A stretch of DNA of 31,587 nt from Natronoplasma sp964602715 (GTDB lineage: Archaea > Thermoplasmatota > Thermoplasmata > Halarchaeoplasmatales > Halarchaeoplasmataceae). How positions within the stretch are numbered: position 1 is the stretch's first letter; each line of letters begins with the position of its first letter. The stretch lies in assembly GCA_964602715.1 (NCBI GenBank), contig CAZRSB010000019.1, positions 1 through 31,587 of the forward strand, read 5' to 3'. Shown here in pieces: positions 15,303 through 23,129 of this stretch. The notes beneath the pieces are model-generated. The model worked only from the letters and a program-made list of their open reading frames with translations, did not search any database and was not told the origin of the DNA. The position numbers and the translations under genes are program-made.

Positions 15303-15833
15303 ATGAGCATAAAAGACGAAGAATTAGGAAAGATGACAAAAAAATCTCTAGAAGAGGCATTTCAAGGCGAGTCGATGGCACACATGAAATATCTACATTT
15401 TAGTGATGTAGCAGAAGAAGAAGGGAAAGATAACATAGCGAGATTGTTTAGATCTATAGCCTATGCAGAAAGAGTTCACGCTGGAAATCATTTTGAGGAA
15501 CTAGGAAATATCGGAGACACAACAGATAATTTAGAGGCGGGCATAGAAGGAGAACATTTTGAGGTGAACAGTATGTATCCTGCTTACAGGGCAATAGCAG
15601 AACTTGAAGAAGAATACGGAGCTAAAACCTCAATCAACTATGCATTAGAAGCCGAGAAAATACACGAGGATATGTATGAAAAAGCAAAGAAGGCTGCTGA
15701 AGAAGATAAAGACATAGAATTGGATGATGTTTATATCTGCCCAAAATGTGGGTACACTCATGAAGGAGAACCACCAGAGAACTGCCCAGTTTGTGGATTA
15801 GATTCCAAGAAATTCAAAGAATTTTCAGCATAA
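15303..15833 (+). CDS. rbr: rubrerythrin
   Basis: The 176-residue protein has an N-terminal diiron four-helix domain (AFQGESMAHMKYLHF, YAERVHAGNHF, then ALEAEKIHEDMY). A C-terminal rubredoxin-like domain reads YICPKCGYTHEGEPP then CPVCG. It is a peroxidase that reduces hydrogen peroxide to water with electrons from rubredoxin. Two ATGs lie at 15297 and 15303; GAGGTG at 15290-15295 is better spaced for the second. It is followed after 12 nt by ferritin. The domain order is the classical one, not reversed. Confidence 0.95.
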   Translation: MSIKDEELGKMTKKSLEEAFQGESMAHMKYLHFSDVAEEEGKDNIARLFRSIAYAERVHAGNHFEELGNIGDTTDNLEAGIEGEHFEVNSMYPAYRAIAELEEEYGAKTSINYALEAEKIHEDMYEKAKKAAEEDKDIELDDVYICPKCGYTHEGEPPENCPVCGLDSKKFKEFSA

Positions 15834-15845
15834 AAGAGGTTTATT

Positions 15846-16370
15846 ATGATAAAAGAAAATATTCAGGAAGCTATCAACGACCAGATAAACGCTGAACTTT
15901 ACTCTTCGTACATATATCTGTCCATGGCTGCATACTTTGGCAATGAAGGATTAGACGGATTCGAAAATTGGATGCACGCCCAGAGCATAGAAGAGATCAA
16001 TCATACGATGAGACTTTACAATTTTTTAGAAAGTAGAGGGGGACGAGTCAGACTAAAAGAAATCGAGAAACCCAAGGAGGACTGGGAGTCTCCATTAGAT
16101 GCCTTCAAAGATGTCTATGAGCATGAACAGTATGTGACAGATAGGATCAATGAACTGGCAGATTTAGCTGAGAAAGAGAACGATAGAGCTACTTTGCAGA
16201 TGTTACAATGGTTTATCGAAGAGCAAGTTGAAGAAGAAGAGTCAGCGGAAGAGATCTTGGATAAGCTGGAAATGGTCGGTGAAGAAGGCAGCGGTTTAAT
16301 GATGCTTGATAATGAACTAGGAACCAGGCCTATAGGAAGTGTATTTCCTGTGGAACCCGCGCAAGAATGA
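15846..16370 (+). CDS. ftn: ferritin (iron storage)
   Basis: A 174-residue bacterial-type ferritin. All the usual ferroxidase residues fall at the same numbers as in E. coli FtnA: Glu17, Tyr24, Glu50, His53, Glu94, Gln127 and Glu130. No haem-ligand Met is evident, so it is a ferritin and not a bacterioferritin. It oxidises and stores ferrous iron in a protein shell, limiting Fenton chemistry. That fits its place after rubrerythrin. T-rich sequence follows, so it is likely the end of this transcript. Confidence 0.95.
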   Translation: MIKENIQEAINDQINAELYSSYIYLSMAAYFGNEGLDGFENWMHAQSIEEINHTMRLYNFLESRGGRVRLKEIEKPKEDWESPLDAFKDVYEHEQYVTDRINELADLAEKENDRATLQMLQWFIEEQVEEEESAEEILDKLEMVGEEGSGLMMLDNELGTRPIGSVFPVEPAQE

Positions 16371-16376
16371 AAAAAC

Positions 16377-16406
16377 TTTTCTCTTTAGTTTAATTTTTAA
16401 AAAACT
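16377..16406 (+). terminator. T-rich terminator after ferritin
   Basis: Two T-rich stretches (TTTTCTCTTT and TTTAATTTTT) end the oxidative-stress cluster. A new gene begins at 16423 after a weak GGGATGTGAT leader. Confidence 0.5.
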
Positions 16407-16422
16407 TTAGGGATGTGATATA

Positions 16423-18087
16423 ATGAAAAAAAATAACTTTACGTATATAATAGGTGGAAAGGCTGGAGAGGGTGTAAAAAAAGCCGGAAAAGCGGCTTCA
16501 AATCTATTTTCTAAGATGGGAAAATATATTTTTCAAATGAACGATTACCAGAGTCTGATCAGAGGGGGACATAATTTTTCAGTGGTCACCGCATCTGATG
16601 AAAAAGTATTTAGTCATTATATGCAGGCTGATTTGATTGTAAATCTCGATGATAGAAGTTTCAGATTACACAAAAATCATCTAGCCGATAAAGGTATAAT
16701 GATCTACAATTCAGACGATACTAAGGATGAAAAAGGGATAGGTTTACCTCTTAACCGGCTCTCAAAAAATTACTCTAAATCTGATCTTATCAAAGGTGTA
16801 GCAGGAATATCCATACTAGGATCTGTTATTGGTTTGGAAAAAAAAGTTCTTGAGGACTTTGTGAAAAAAGAATATTCTAAAGGTATAAAAGAAAATCTTG
16901 CCTTTGCTAAAGATATCATCAAAGAATTAGATGGTAAAATAGATAAAAATTTTGAAATGGAAAAGAAGAAAAAAAATAGATCTCTCCCGATTTTAAGCGG
17001 TAATGAATCGATTTCGTTAGGTGCTTCTGCTGCTGGTCTTGATTTGTACATAGGTTATCCGATGACTCCTGCGTCCTCTATCCTACATTTTTTCGCAGCA
17101 CATGGGGATGACCTAGAAGTGATGACAGTACACCCAGAAAATGAGATATCTGTTGCTAACATGGCTATAGGAGGAACAATGCCGGGAGCAAAAGTTATGG
17201 TAGGTAGCAGTGGAGGAGGAATGGCCTTAATGGAAGAAGCTATATCTCTTGCTGGAATGAGTGAATCACCAGTCTTATTAGTTCTCGCTTCAAGACCAGG
17301 TCCTTCAACAGGTGTTCCAACCTATACAGAACAAGGTGACCTGAATTTTGCTCTGAATCAAGGTCATGGTGAATTCCCCCTTATAGTAGCTTCACCGGGT
17401 AGTATAGGAGAAGCTTTCCGTTTGTCTGGTGAGATTTTGAATTTAGTATGGAAATATCAAACACCTGGGATATTACTGACAGAAAAACATCTATCAGAAA
17501 GCAGTATGACAGTTTCACCAGATACTTCAGAAGTAGATTGGGCGGGAGCAATAGAATACGATGGTGAAAAAGAATACAGAAGGTATAAACGGACTGAAAA
17601 TGGCATATCACCTCTGAAGTTTCCTCCCTCTAAAGATATTATCAAGTGGAACAGTTACGAAAGTGATGAAAAAGGCATAACTACTGAGGATCCTGAAAAG
17701 ATTAAACAGATGCATGACAAAAGAAGAGAAAAAAATGAGACTCTGATATTGGATTTGAAAGATAAACAGACCGTAAATGAATTCGGTGAAGAGGAGAACG
17801 TAATCTTCACTTATGGTTCTACGACCATGAGCGTGAGAGAAGCGTTGTTTGTAGGAGATATTGAAGCAAAAATAGTTCAACCAATATATCTTAGACCATT
17901 TCCAATTTGGGATTTAAAAAAGTATATGGATGAAGAGGTAACTGTAGTAGAACAAAGCTCAACAGGACAGTTCTCTACTCTTTTGAGAGAAAAATGTAAT
18001 ATCAAGCCTAAAACCGTTATTAGAAAATACGACGGCAGGCCCTTCGAGCCCATGAAGTTAGCCGATAAGATAGAGGAGGCGATATGA
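16423..18087 (+). CDS. 2-oxoacid:ferredoxin oxidoreductase, fused gamma-alpha subunit
   Basis: The 554-residue protein is a fusion. Residues 1-180 are the gamma domain, starting IIGGKAGEGVKKAGK and with SLIRGGHNFSVV. Residues about 190-555 are the alpha (pyrimidine-binding) domain, with YPMTPASSILHF, HPENEISVANMAIGG, GSSGGGMALMEEAISLAGM and EQSSTGQFSTLL. This is the KorA/OorA-like layout. With the beta subunit in the next gene it oxidatively decarboxylates a 2-oxoacid to an acyl-CoA and reduces ferredoxin. The substrate (2-oxoglutarate, pyruvate or another) cannot be decided here. No ferredoxin (delta) subunit gene is adjacent. Its TGA overlaps the beta ATG. Confidence 0.93.
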   Translation: MKKNNFTYIIGGKAGEGVKKAGKAASNLFSKMGKYIFQMNDYQSLIRGGHNFSVVTASDEKVFSHYMQADLIVNLDDRSFRLHKNHLADKGIMIYNSDDTKDEKGIGLPLNRLSKNYSKSDLIKGVAGISILGSVIGLEKKVLEDFVKKEYSKGIKENLAFAKDIIKELDGKIDKNFEMEKKKKNRSLPILSGNESISLGASAAGLDLYIGYPMTPASSILHFFAAHGDDLEVMTVHPENEISVANMAIGGTMPGAKVMVGSSGGGMALMEEAISLAGMSESPVLLVLASRPGPSTGVPTYTEQGDLNFALNQGHGEFPLIVASPGSIGEAFRLSGEILNLVWKYQTPGILLTEKHLSESSMTVSPDTSEVDWAGAIEYDGEKEYRRYKRTENGISPLKFPPSKDIIKWNSYESDEKGITTEDPEKIKQMHDKRREKNETLILDLKDKQTVNEFGEEENVIFTYGSTTMSVREALFVGDIEAKIVQPIYLRPFPIWDLKKYMDEEVTVVEQSSTGQFSTLLREKCNIKPKTVIRKYDGRPFEPMKLADKIEEAI

Positions 18088-18938
18088 TGAGTGACGATTT
18101 AGGTACTGAAGCCGAAAACACATGGTGTCCTGGATGCGGAAATTTTGGAATTTTAAATGCAGTAAAATCAGCTGTCGAAAAATTGGAAGATGAAGGGCTT
18201 GAGCGCGAAAGAATCATTATCTCTGCAGGGATAGGTTGTCATGCTAAAATCTTTGATTACCTTGATTTGAGTGGTTTCTATTCCATTCATGGAAGAGCAG
18301 TATCCACTATACAAGGTATAAAATTTGCCAATCCAGAATTGGAGGTGATAGGTTTTGGAGGCGATGGTGACAGCTATGGAGAAGGGCTGGCCCATCTTAT
18401 CTTTGCAGCTAAAAGAAATGCTGACATAACCATGGTGATCCACAACAATGGTAATTATGCCTTAACTACTGGCCAGACGTCTCCTACCAGCGTAGAAGGT
18501 TTTAAAGGTCCTTCTACACCAGAGGGAAGCAAAGAAAAACCCATAAATCCTCTTGATGTTCTATTATCATCAGGTGCTAGTTTTATCTCTAGAGGATATC
18601 CAGGAAAGATGAACCATCTATCCGACTTATTGGTAAAGGCTGTGATGCATGAAGGTTTTTCACTCGTAGATGTTCTACAACCATGTGTAACCTTCAACGA
18701 CACCTATGAGAAATACAACGAACTTGTCGAGATACTTGATCAACCTGCCGAGACTAGGGATGAAGCTAGAGAACTCGCTCTAAAAGAAGAAAGCTTGCCA
18801 ATAGGTGTTCTTTACGAGGAAGATATTCCTGTTTTCAATGAAAAAGTATATCCTGAAAAAAATCCTTTAAAAGATAAATTAAGTAAGAAAAAAAGATTGA
18901 AATGTATCGAAGAAATTATCGAAAATAGGAAAGGGTAA
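18084..18938 (+). CDS. 2-oxoacid:ferredoxin oxidoreductase, beta subunit
   Basis: The 284-residue TPP-binding subunit has ENTWCPGCGN (Cys15, Cys18), GIGCHAK, the TPP/Mg motif GDGDSYGEGLAHLIFAAKRN followed by NNGNYALTTGQTSPTS, and QPCVTFND with the further conserved Cys. These Cys residues bind the [4Fe-4S] cluster near TPP. GGAGG at 18073-18077 precedes two consecutive ATGs (18084, 18087). It works with the fused gamma-alpha subunit in the cytoplasm and supplies reduced ferredoxin, which the redox enzymes nearby could draw on. Confidence 0.95.
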   Translation: MMSDDLGTEAENTWCPGCGNFGILNAVKSAVEKLEDEGLERERIIISAGIGCHAKIFDYLDLSGFYSIHGRAVSTIQGIKFANPELEVIGFGGDGDSYGEGLAHLIFAAKRNADITMVIHNNGNYALTTGQTSPTSVEGFKGPSTPEGSKEKPINPLDVLLSSGASFISRGYPGKMNHLSDLLVKAVMHEGFSLVDVLQPCVTFNDTYEKYNELVEILDQPAETRDEARELALKEESLPIGVLYEEDIPVFNEKVYPEKNPLKDKLSKKKRLKCIEEIIENRKG

Positions 18939-18942
18939 AAAA

Positions 18943-19506
18943 ATGGAATTAGATGAAGTTATCGAAAAAAGGAGAGCATACAGGGCTTTAGAAGATGTTG
19001 AGATTACTGATGAGATGATAGAAGAGCTAGCTGAAACAGTTAAACTTTCAGCCTCCTGTTTTAACAATCAACCATGGAATTTTGTATTTGTAGATGACAA
19101 AAAAAGATTAAATAAACTTGATCAGGCGATGATGCAGGGGAATGAATGGACTCAAAAAGCTTCACTGATAATAGGTGTATTCAGTAAAGCTGACGATGAC
19201 TGTGAGGTTCAGGAAAGAGTATATCATCTTTTTGATACTGGTATGGGCTCCGCATTTTTACAGTTAAAAGCTACAGAGCTGGGACTAGTTGCACATCCTA
19301 TAGCTGGTTTTGATGAGGAAAAAGCTAAAGAAGTGATGAATATCCCTGAAGACTACGAATTGATAACTCTAATTATAGTGGGAAAGCACTCTGACTCACC
19401 CGAAAAGAATGATTTGCTGAATGAAAGTCAAATAGAAACGGAAAAGAAAAGGCCTAAAAGAAAAGATTTAGAGGGGTTCGTTCACAGGAATAAATACAAG
19501 GAATGA
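18943..19506 (+). CDS. nitroreductase family protein
   Basis: A 187-residue FMN-dependent nitroreductase fold. The N-terminal FMN phosphate-binding segment is EVIEKRRAYRAL. SASCFNNQPWNFVFV holds the second FMN contact. The C-terminal part has GLVAHPIAGFDEEKAKEVMNIPEDYEL. It lies 4 nt after the oxidoreductase beta subunit, so it is likely co-transcribed and could be reduced through the same ferredoxin pool. The substrate is unknown. The C-terminus is a charged KKRPKRKD tail. It is only distantly similar to the nitroreductase half of the fusion at 4280-5113. Confidence 0.9.
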   Translation: MELDEVIEKRRAYRALEDVEITDEMIEELAETVKLSASCFNNQPWNFVFVDDKKRLNKLDQAMMQGNEWTQKASLIIGVFSKADDDCEVQERVYHLFDTGMGSAFLQLKATELGLVAHPIAGFDEEKAKEVMNIPEDYELITLIIVGKHSDSPEKNDLLNESQIETEKKRPKRKDLEGFVHRNKYKE

Positions 19507-19528
19507 GATTCTCCCCAACCCAAACGTG

Positions 19529-20140
19529 TTATGGTTCCCAAATAGGACTGCCCAGCGGTAATATTTTTTTTCCAGCCATCGTGTTCAATAATACGGCAGC
19601 TGCAGCATAAAAAGACAGTACTGATGTTACGAGTAGAAGAATTCCTCCTATCGTAGCTCCATATCCCCATAGATAATAAGTTACCAGAAAGGGTATAGCT
19701 AGATCTACGACGAACACTATTGAAAACAAGACTTTATTAGTCATCATCGAGGCGAATGTAACTATCACTAAAAATACCAAGACAGCGATCAAACCTGCTA
19801 CGTAATGGTTTATATCTACCGTCACTCCTGTAAAGACATTGATAATTGCGGTCAAAGCTATTGAGTACATTGCCATGGAAAAGAAGGTGAATACTGTAGC
19901 TCCAAATATGTTATTCCGTTTGAAGTCTATCAAACCTGCTACGAATTGTGTAGTAGCACCGAAAAATAGAACCCAAGGTATCAAAAGCGCATTGTCGTTA
20001 GCTTCGGCTAGCCCCAAATATGTCACTCCTAGCGCTAATGCAGCCACCGCTAATCCAAATAGTCCTAAAGAAGCTGGTTCAGTCGATACCTCTGGAAGTT
20101 CCTTGATGAATATATCTCGAGAGCGATTGTTATTTTCCAT
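19529..20140 (-). CDS. acetate uptake transporter family protein (GPR1/FUN34/SatP)
   Basis: The 203-residue membrane protein has six hydrophobic segments. Near residue 21 it reads EPASLGLFGLAVAAL, a variant of the NPAPLGL signature of the AceTr family. Later come FFGATTQFVAGLIDFKRNN and GATVFTFFSMAMYS, also typical. It should carry acetate or succinate with protons, or act as a channel, in the cytoplasmic membrane. It is convergent with the oxidoreductase-nitroreductase transcript (22 bp apart). TTTATATCT at about 20165-20173 is about 27 nt from the ATG, so a leaderless transcript is likely. Acyl-CoA and acetate metabolism would link it to the neighbouring oxidoreductase only by inference. 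Confidence 0.9.
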   Translation of the reverse strand: MENNNRSRDIFIKELPEVSTEPASLGLFGLAVAALALGVTYLGLAEANDNALLIPWVLFFGATTQFVAGLIDFKRNNIFGATVFTFFSMAMYSIALTAIINVFTGVTVDINHYVAGLIAVLVFLVIVTFASMMTNKVLFSIVFVVDLAIPFLVTYYLWGYGATIGGILLLVTSVLSFYAAAAVLLNTMAGKKILPLGSPIWEP

Positions 20141-20184
20141 GAAGTCGGTTTATAAGTTTGGTCTATTTATATCTGTGGTCTCTT

Positions 20185-20670
20185 TCATTTTCTCAGGGTA
20201 TAAAATCCTTTGGTCCAGTACCATTCTCCTTCGAATAGCTGCGCCTCTGCGATCTCTTCTTCATCTTCAGGTTTCAATTCTCCGCCCAATGCTTCAGCTT
20301 GAAATAGCAGGTGCCACCTTTCCAATTCGGCATTAGAGAACTGGAAGTGTACCATTCTGATCTCCCCGAACTCCTTTATATCTACTTCCAGACCGGTCTC
20401 TTCTTTTGCCTCTCGTTTCGCTCCTTCCAATATACTTTCGTCTTTCCATATGCGCCCCATGGGGAGGACGAACTTTTCTCCTCCTTTGTGTCTCACACCG
20501 ATTACCTTGCCGTCTTTGGATATCTCCAGGACAGCCTCTCCTTTACAAGGTGGGTAATCTCCGGTGTAATCTAAACTTGTCAGAGAGACTTTTTCCTCTT
20601 TGATTTCAGGCTCCCCAAACTTATTGTAGAGTTCTTGCATCTCCTCTTCTTCCGGTCTCTCTTTTTTCAT
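20185..20670 (-). CDS. NUDIX hydrolase
   Basis: A 161-residue protein with a complete NUDIX box: GRIWKDE, seven residues, then REAKEETGLEV, i.e. Gx5Ex7REUxEExGU. The Mg-binding Glu residues are all present. It should cleave a nucleoside diphosphate linked to another group, but the substrate is not predictable. The frame opens at 20697, but that start lies inside the HD gene. The ATG at 20668-20670 follows the HD stop by 7 nt and starts the natural N-terminus, so I use it. It is co-transcribed with the HD phosphohydrolase; both may clean up nucleotides. Confidence 0.9.
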   Translation of the reverse strand: MKKERPEEEEMQELYNKFGEPEIKEEKVSLTSLDYTGDYPPCKGEAVLEISKDGKVIGVRHKGGEKFVLPMGRIWKDESILEGAKREAKEETGLEVDIKEFGEIRMVHFQFSNAELERWHLLFQAEALGGELKPEDEEEIAEAQLFEGEWYWTKGFYTLRK

Positions 20671-20677
20671 GGTGATT

Positions 20678-21232
20678 TCACAGACCCAATTCCTCATCTA
20701 TATCTTGTAACGACCTCAATGCTAACTCCAAAAAATCATCCTTTTCTAAACCAAGATTTTCACAATATAATATCCTGTCTCTATCTATGTTCTTGGCAAA
20801 AGAAGAGTCGTCGAATTTCTTCTCCACGGATTCAGGTCTGGCCTCTTCAAGCTTACTGTTAGGCATCACCAAGGCTGTAGCCACTATGAGTCCTGAAACA
20901 GCATCAGCAGCAATCAATGCATTCTCAATATCATTTTTTGGTTCGACACCTGTATGTTTGTGATTGTGTGATTTGATTGCTCTAATCACATCATCAGGGA
21001 CCTTTCCTTCGACCATTTCAGCCGATCTAAAAGCGTGTTTCTCAGGCTCATCTTTAGTAACCTCATAATCAACATCGTGAACTAATCCCAATATTTCCCA
21101 TTTATCTTCGTCTTTATCAAGTTCCTTTGCCAAATTTTTCATTATCTGAGCTACCGCGAACATATGATTTTTTAAATTTTCAGTATCTATGTTGTCTTCG
21201 ATCAATTTGATAGCTTTTTCTCTAGAGATCAT
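20678..21232 (-). CDS. HD domain phosphohydrolase
   Basis: The 184-residue protein has an HD metal site: His23 (LKNHMFAVAQIM), His52-Asp53 (GLVHDVDYE), a later HNHKH stretch and an Asp in IAADAVSGLI. These residues usually bind two divalent metals and cleave phosphate esters of nucleotides or cyclic nucleotides. The length fits single-domain archaeal HD proteins. It is upstream of and coupled to the NUDIX gene. The 134-bp gap upstream, shared with the divergent NYN gene, is AT-rich and holds their promoters. Confidence 0.92.
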   Translation of the reverse strand: MISREKAIKLIEDNIDTENLKNHMFAVAQIMKNLAKELDKDEDKWEILGLVHDVDYEVTKDEPEKHAFRSAEMVEGKVPDDVIRAIKSHNHKHTGVEPKNDIENALIAADAVSGLIVATALVMPNSKLEEARPESVEKKFDDSSFAKNIDRDRILYCENLGLEKDDFLELALRSLQDIDEELGL

Positions 21233-21366
21233 TTTATCACATAGTTAGTTAATTGGTTTCAAATTTTAAATTTTTCCTATCTCAATGCAAAATACTAAAT
21301 TACTTGAGAGATACTAATACCTGATAAAGAACAATTTAACTTGAGAAATAAATAGGTGGAAATAAG

Positions 21367-21864
21367 ATGGTATCAATATACAAAGACCAGAGAGTGGGAA
21401 TTTTTGTGGACGTACAGAATATGTATTATTCAGCAAGGAATGTATACAGCAGCAAAGTTGATTTCGAAGCGCTTTTAAATAAGGCTACTCAGAACAGAAA
21501 GGTAACAAGAGCGATCGCATACGCTATAGAATCAGAAACACCTGATGAGGAAAATTTTTTTGATATACTCGAAGAGATCGGATATGAAGTAAAGAAAAAA
21601 CAGTTGAAAGAGTATTACGGTGGAGCAAAGAAAGGGGATTGGGATATGGGAATAGCGATCGATGCCCTTAAAATAGCGGATAAACTCGATGTCGTAGTCC
21701 TGATCACCGGTGATGGAGATTTTGTGCATTTAGTTCACCATCTTCAGGCTAAAGGGGTTAGAGTAGAGGTATTAGCTTTCGAAGAGAGTGCATCTAAAGA
21801 ACTGAAGGAAGCCGCAAATAATTTCATAGATATGAGTGAGAATCCTAAAACATTTTTGATGTGA
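21367..21864 (+). CDS. NYN domain (LabA/DUF88-like) protein
   Basis: A 165-residue PIN-like NYN domain. Acidic active-site residues are visible: GIFVDVQNMYY (Asp15, Asn18), KGDWDMGIAIDAL (Asp91, Asp93) and LITGDGDFVHLV (Asp116, Asp118). The fold predicts a metal-dependent RNase; related LabA-type proteins have regulatory roles in bacteria. AGGTGGA (21353-21359) lies just upstream of the ATG. It is a complete single-domain protein without the OST-HTH extension seen in longer members. Confidence 0.92.
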   Translation: MVSIYKDQRVGIFVDVQNMYYSARNVYSSKVDFEALLNKATQNRKVTRAIAYAIESETPDEENFFDILEEIGYEVKKKQLKEYYGGAKKGDWDMGIAIDALKIADKLDVVVLITGDGDFVHLVHHLQAKGVRVEVLAFEESASKELKEAANNFIDMSENPKTFLM

Positions 21865-21921
21865 AGAGAGTAACAGGGGAAAATTATAATAACACTTTCA
21901 TCAAGTTCCAATCCAGAAATC

Positions 21922-22428
21922 ATGAAAAACCTAGACGACATCATGAAAAATTTTTATGATGAGTATCGGGAAAATCCTCAAGGATGGAGTTTCTGGACCG
22001 ATAAATCGGGAGAGTTTTATGACATATACGTTCTCCATGAGAATAAGAGTTTTTTTATCAAAATAGATTCTATATATAGCAAAAACGCAATTGGTATTGG
22101 TACAGAGATAAGCGTTAAAAAAGATCAACTCGAAAAAAATCTCCCTGATTTTGGTTTCAGGCCTTTTAAAAAGAATGAATTAGATAATTTCTTTAGAAAA
22201 CTTTCGAGTTTGGATACAGAGGAACAAAAAAAGGATTTGATGGAAAAACAGATGAGAAAAAAACCGACTTTACCTGAAAATGCCGGCAAAAAAGAGTATA
22301 TGATGTTAGGGCCTTTTTATCATGGGAAACCATTCCGATACCAACATGATGAACATGAAAAAGTTGATAAAGAATTAAAAAAGAAACTCAAACAAAAATT
22401 TCGGAAAAAATATCCTATGTATAGATAA
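21922..22428 (+). CDS. hypothetical protein
   Basis: The 168-residue protein is not recognised. The N-terminal half (GWSFWTDKSGEFYDIYVL, IKIDSIYSKNAIGIGTEI) looks alpha/beta. The C-terminal half is strongly basic, with FRYQHDEHEKVDKELKKK and a Lys-rich tail ending KYPMYR, suggesting nucleic-acid or ribosome contact. It follows the NYN gene by 57 bp. A TATA-like ATTATAATAAC at about 21883-21893 suggests its own promoter. There is no signal peptide or membrane segment. Confidence 0.7.
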   Translation: MKNLDDIMKNFYDEYRENPQGWSFWTDKSGEFYDIYVLHENKSFFIKIDSIYSKNAIGIGTEISVKKDQLEKNLPDFGFRPFKKNELDNFFRKLSSLDTEEQKKDLMEKQMRKKPTLPENAGKKEYMMLGPFYHGKPFRYQHDEHEKVDKELKKKLKQKFRKKYPMYR

Positions 22429-22506
22429 TTTATTTAATAGATCATACTCCCCCAACCTATAAATATACCAACTTCACATTTTTGGGTTATAAGTGACGGC
22501 GATAAT

Positions 22507-23064
22507 ATGAGAAAGAAGTATAAAATTTTGACAGTCCCTGTTGTATTTTTGCTAATAAGCTCTATCGTTTTCTTCTCTGGATGTATTGGAGATGATGATG
22601 AAGACCTTGATATCCAGGAATTTACTTTCTTCGAAGACTTTTACGAAGATGATGGTGATTTTGAATTCAATGAAAGAGGTGATGAATTCACTGATGATGA
22701 GGCTATTTACTTTAAATTTGAAGTGACTGGACTTGCTATAGAAGATGACGAAGCTTCGGTCAGACGATATATCAACTTAACTTGTCCAAACGGTAATCAA
22801 TTATGGGAAGACTTTGGAAGTTACACTGCACCAGGGGATGGAGCTGATATCCTCACCCTTAAAATGGATGTGATAGAAGATGAAGAAGGTGAATTCTCAC
22901 CGACCAATGAAATACCTCCCTTCGAAGAGTTGGAGGAAAGAGGAGAAATAACTGAAGATGATATAATCATGGGGGAAGAATATACTATTACGATAACCAT
23001 AGAAGACCTACATACTGAAGAAGTCACTACTAGGGAAGAAACCTTTGTATTGACGGATGATTAG
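22507..23064 (+). CDS. acidic lipoprotein
   Basis: A 185-residue protein with a lipoprotein signal: hydrophobic VPVVFLLISSIVFF followed by the lipobox-like FSGCIG. Cys26 would be the lipidated residue. The mature chain is extremely acidic (runs such as DDDED) with a beta-sandwich-like pattern and no other Cys. It should sit on the outer face of the membrane; the function is unknown. CCTATAAATATACC (about 22455-22468) is a good TATA box. A T-run follows directly after the stop, so it is a single-gene transcript. The acidity fits life in salt. Confidence 0.85.
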   Translation: MRKKYKILTVPVVFLLISSIVFFSGCIGDDDEDLDIQEFTFFEDFYEDDGDFEFNERGDEFTDDEAIYFKFEVTGLAIEDDEASVRRYINLTCPNGNQLWEDFGSYTAPGDGADILTLKMDVIEDEEGEFSPTNEIPPFEELEERGEITEDDIIMGEEYTITITIEDLHTEEVTTREETFVLTDD

Positions 23065-23070
23065 TTTTTT
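23065..23070 (+). terminator. T-run terminator
   Basis: Six thymines start right after the lipoprotein stop codon. A TATA-like AGATTTATGA at 23097-23106 follows, for thiC. Confidence 0.45.
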
Positions 23071-23129
23071 AGTGATAAAACTCTTGATATCAAAAAGATT
23101 TATGAATAAGTCTGTATCATGCACTACCG

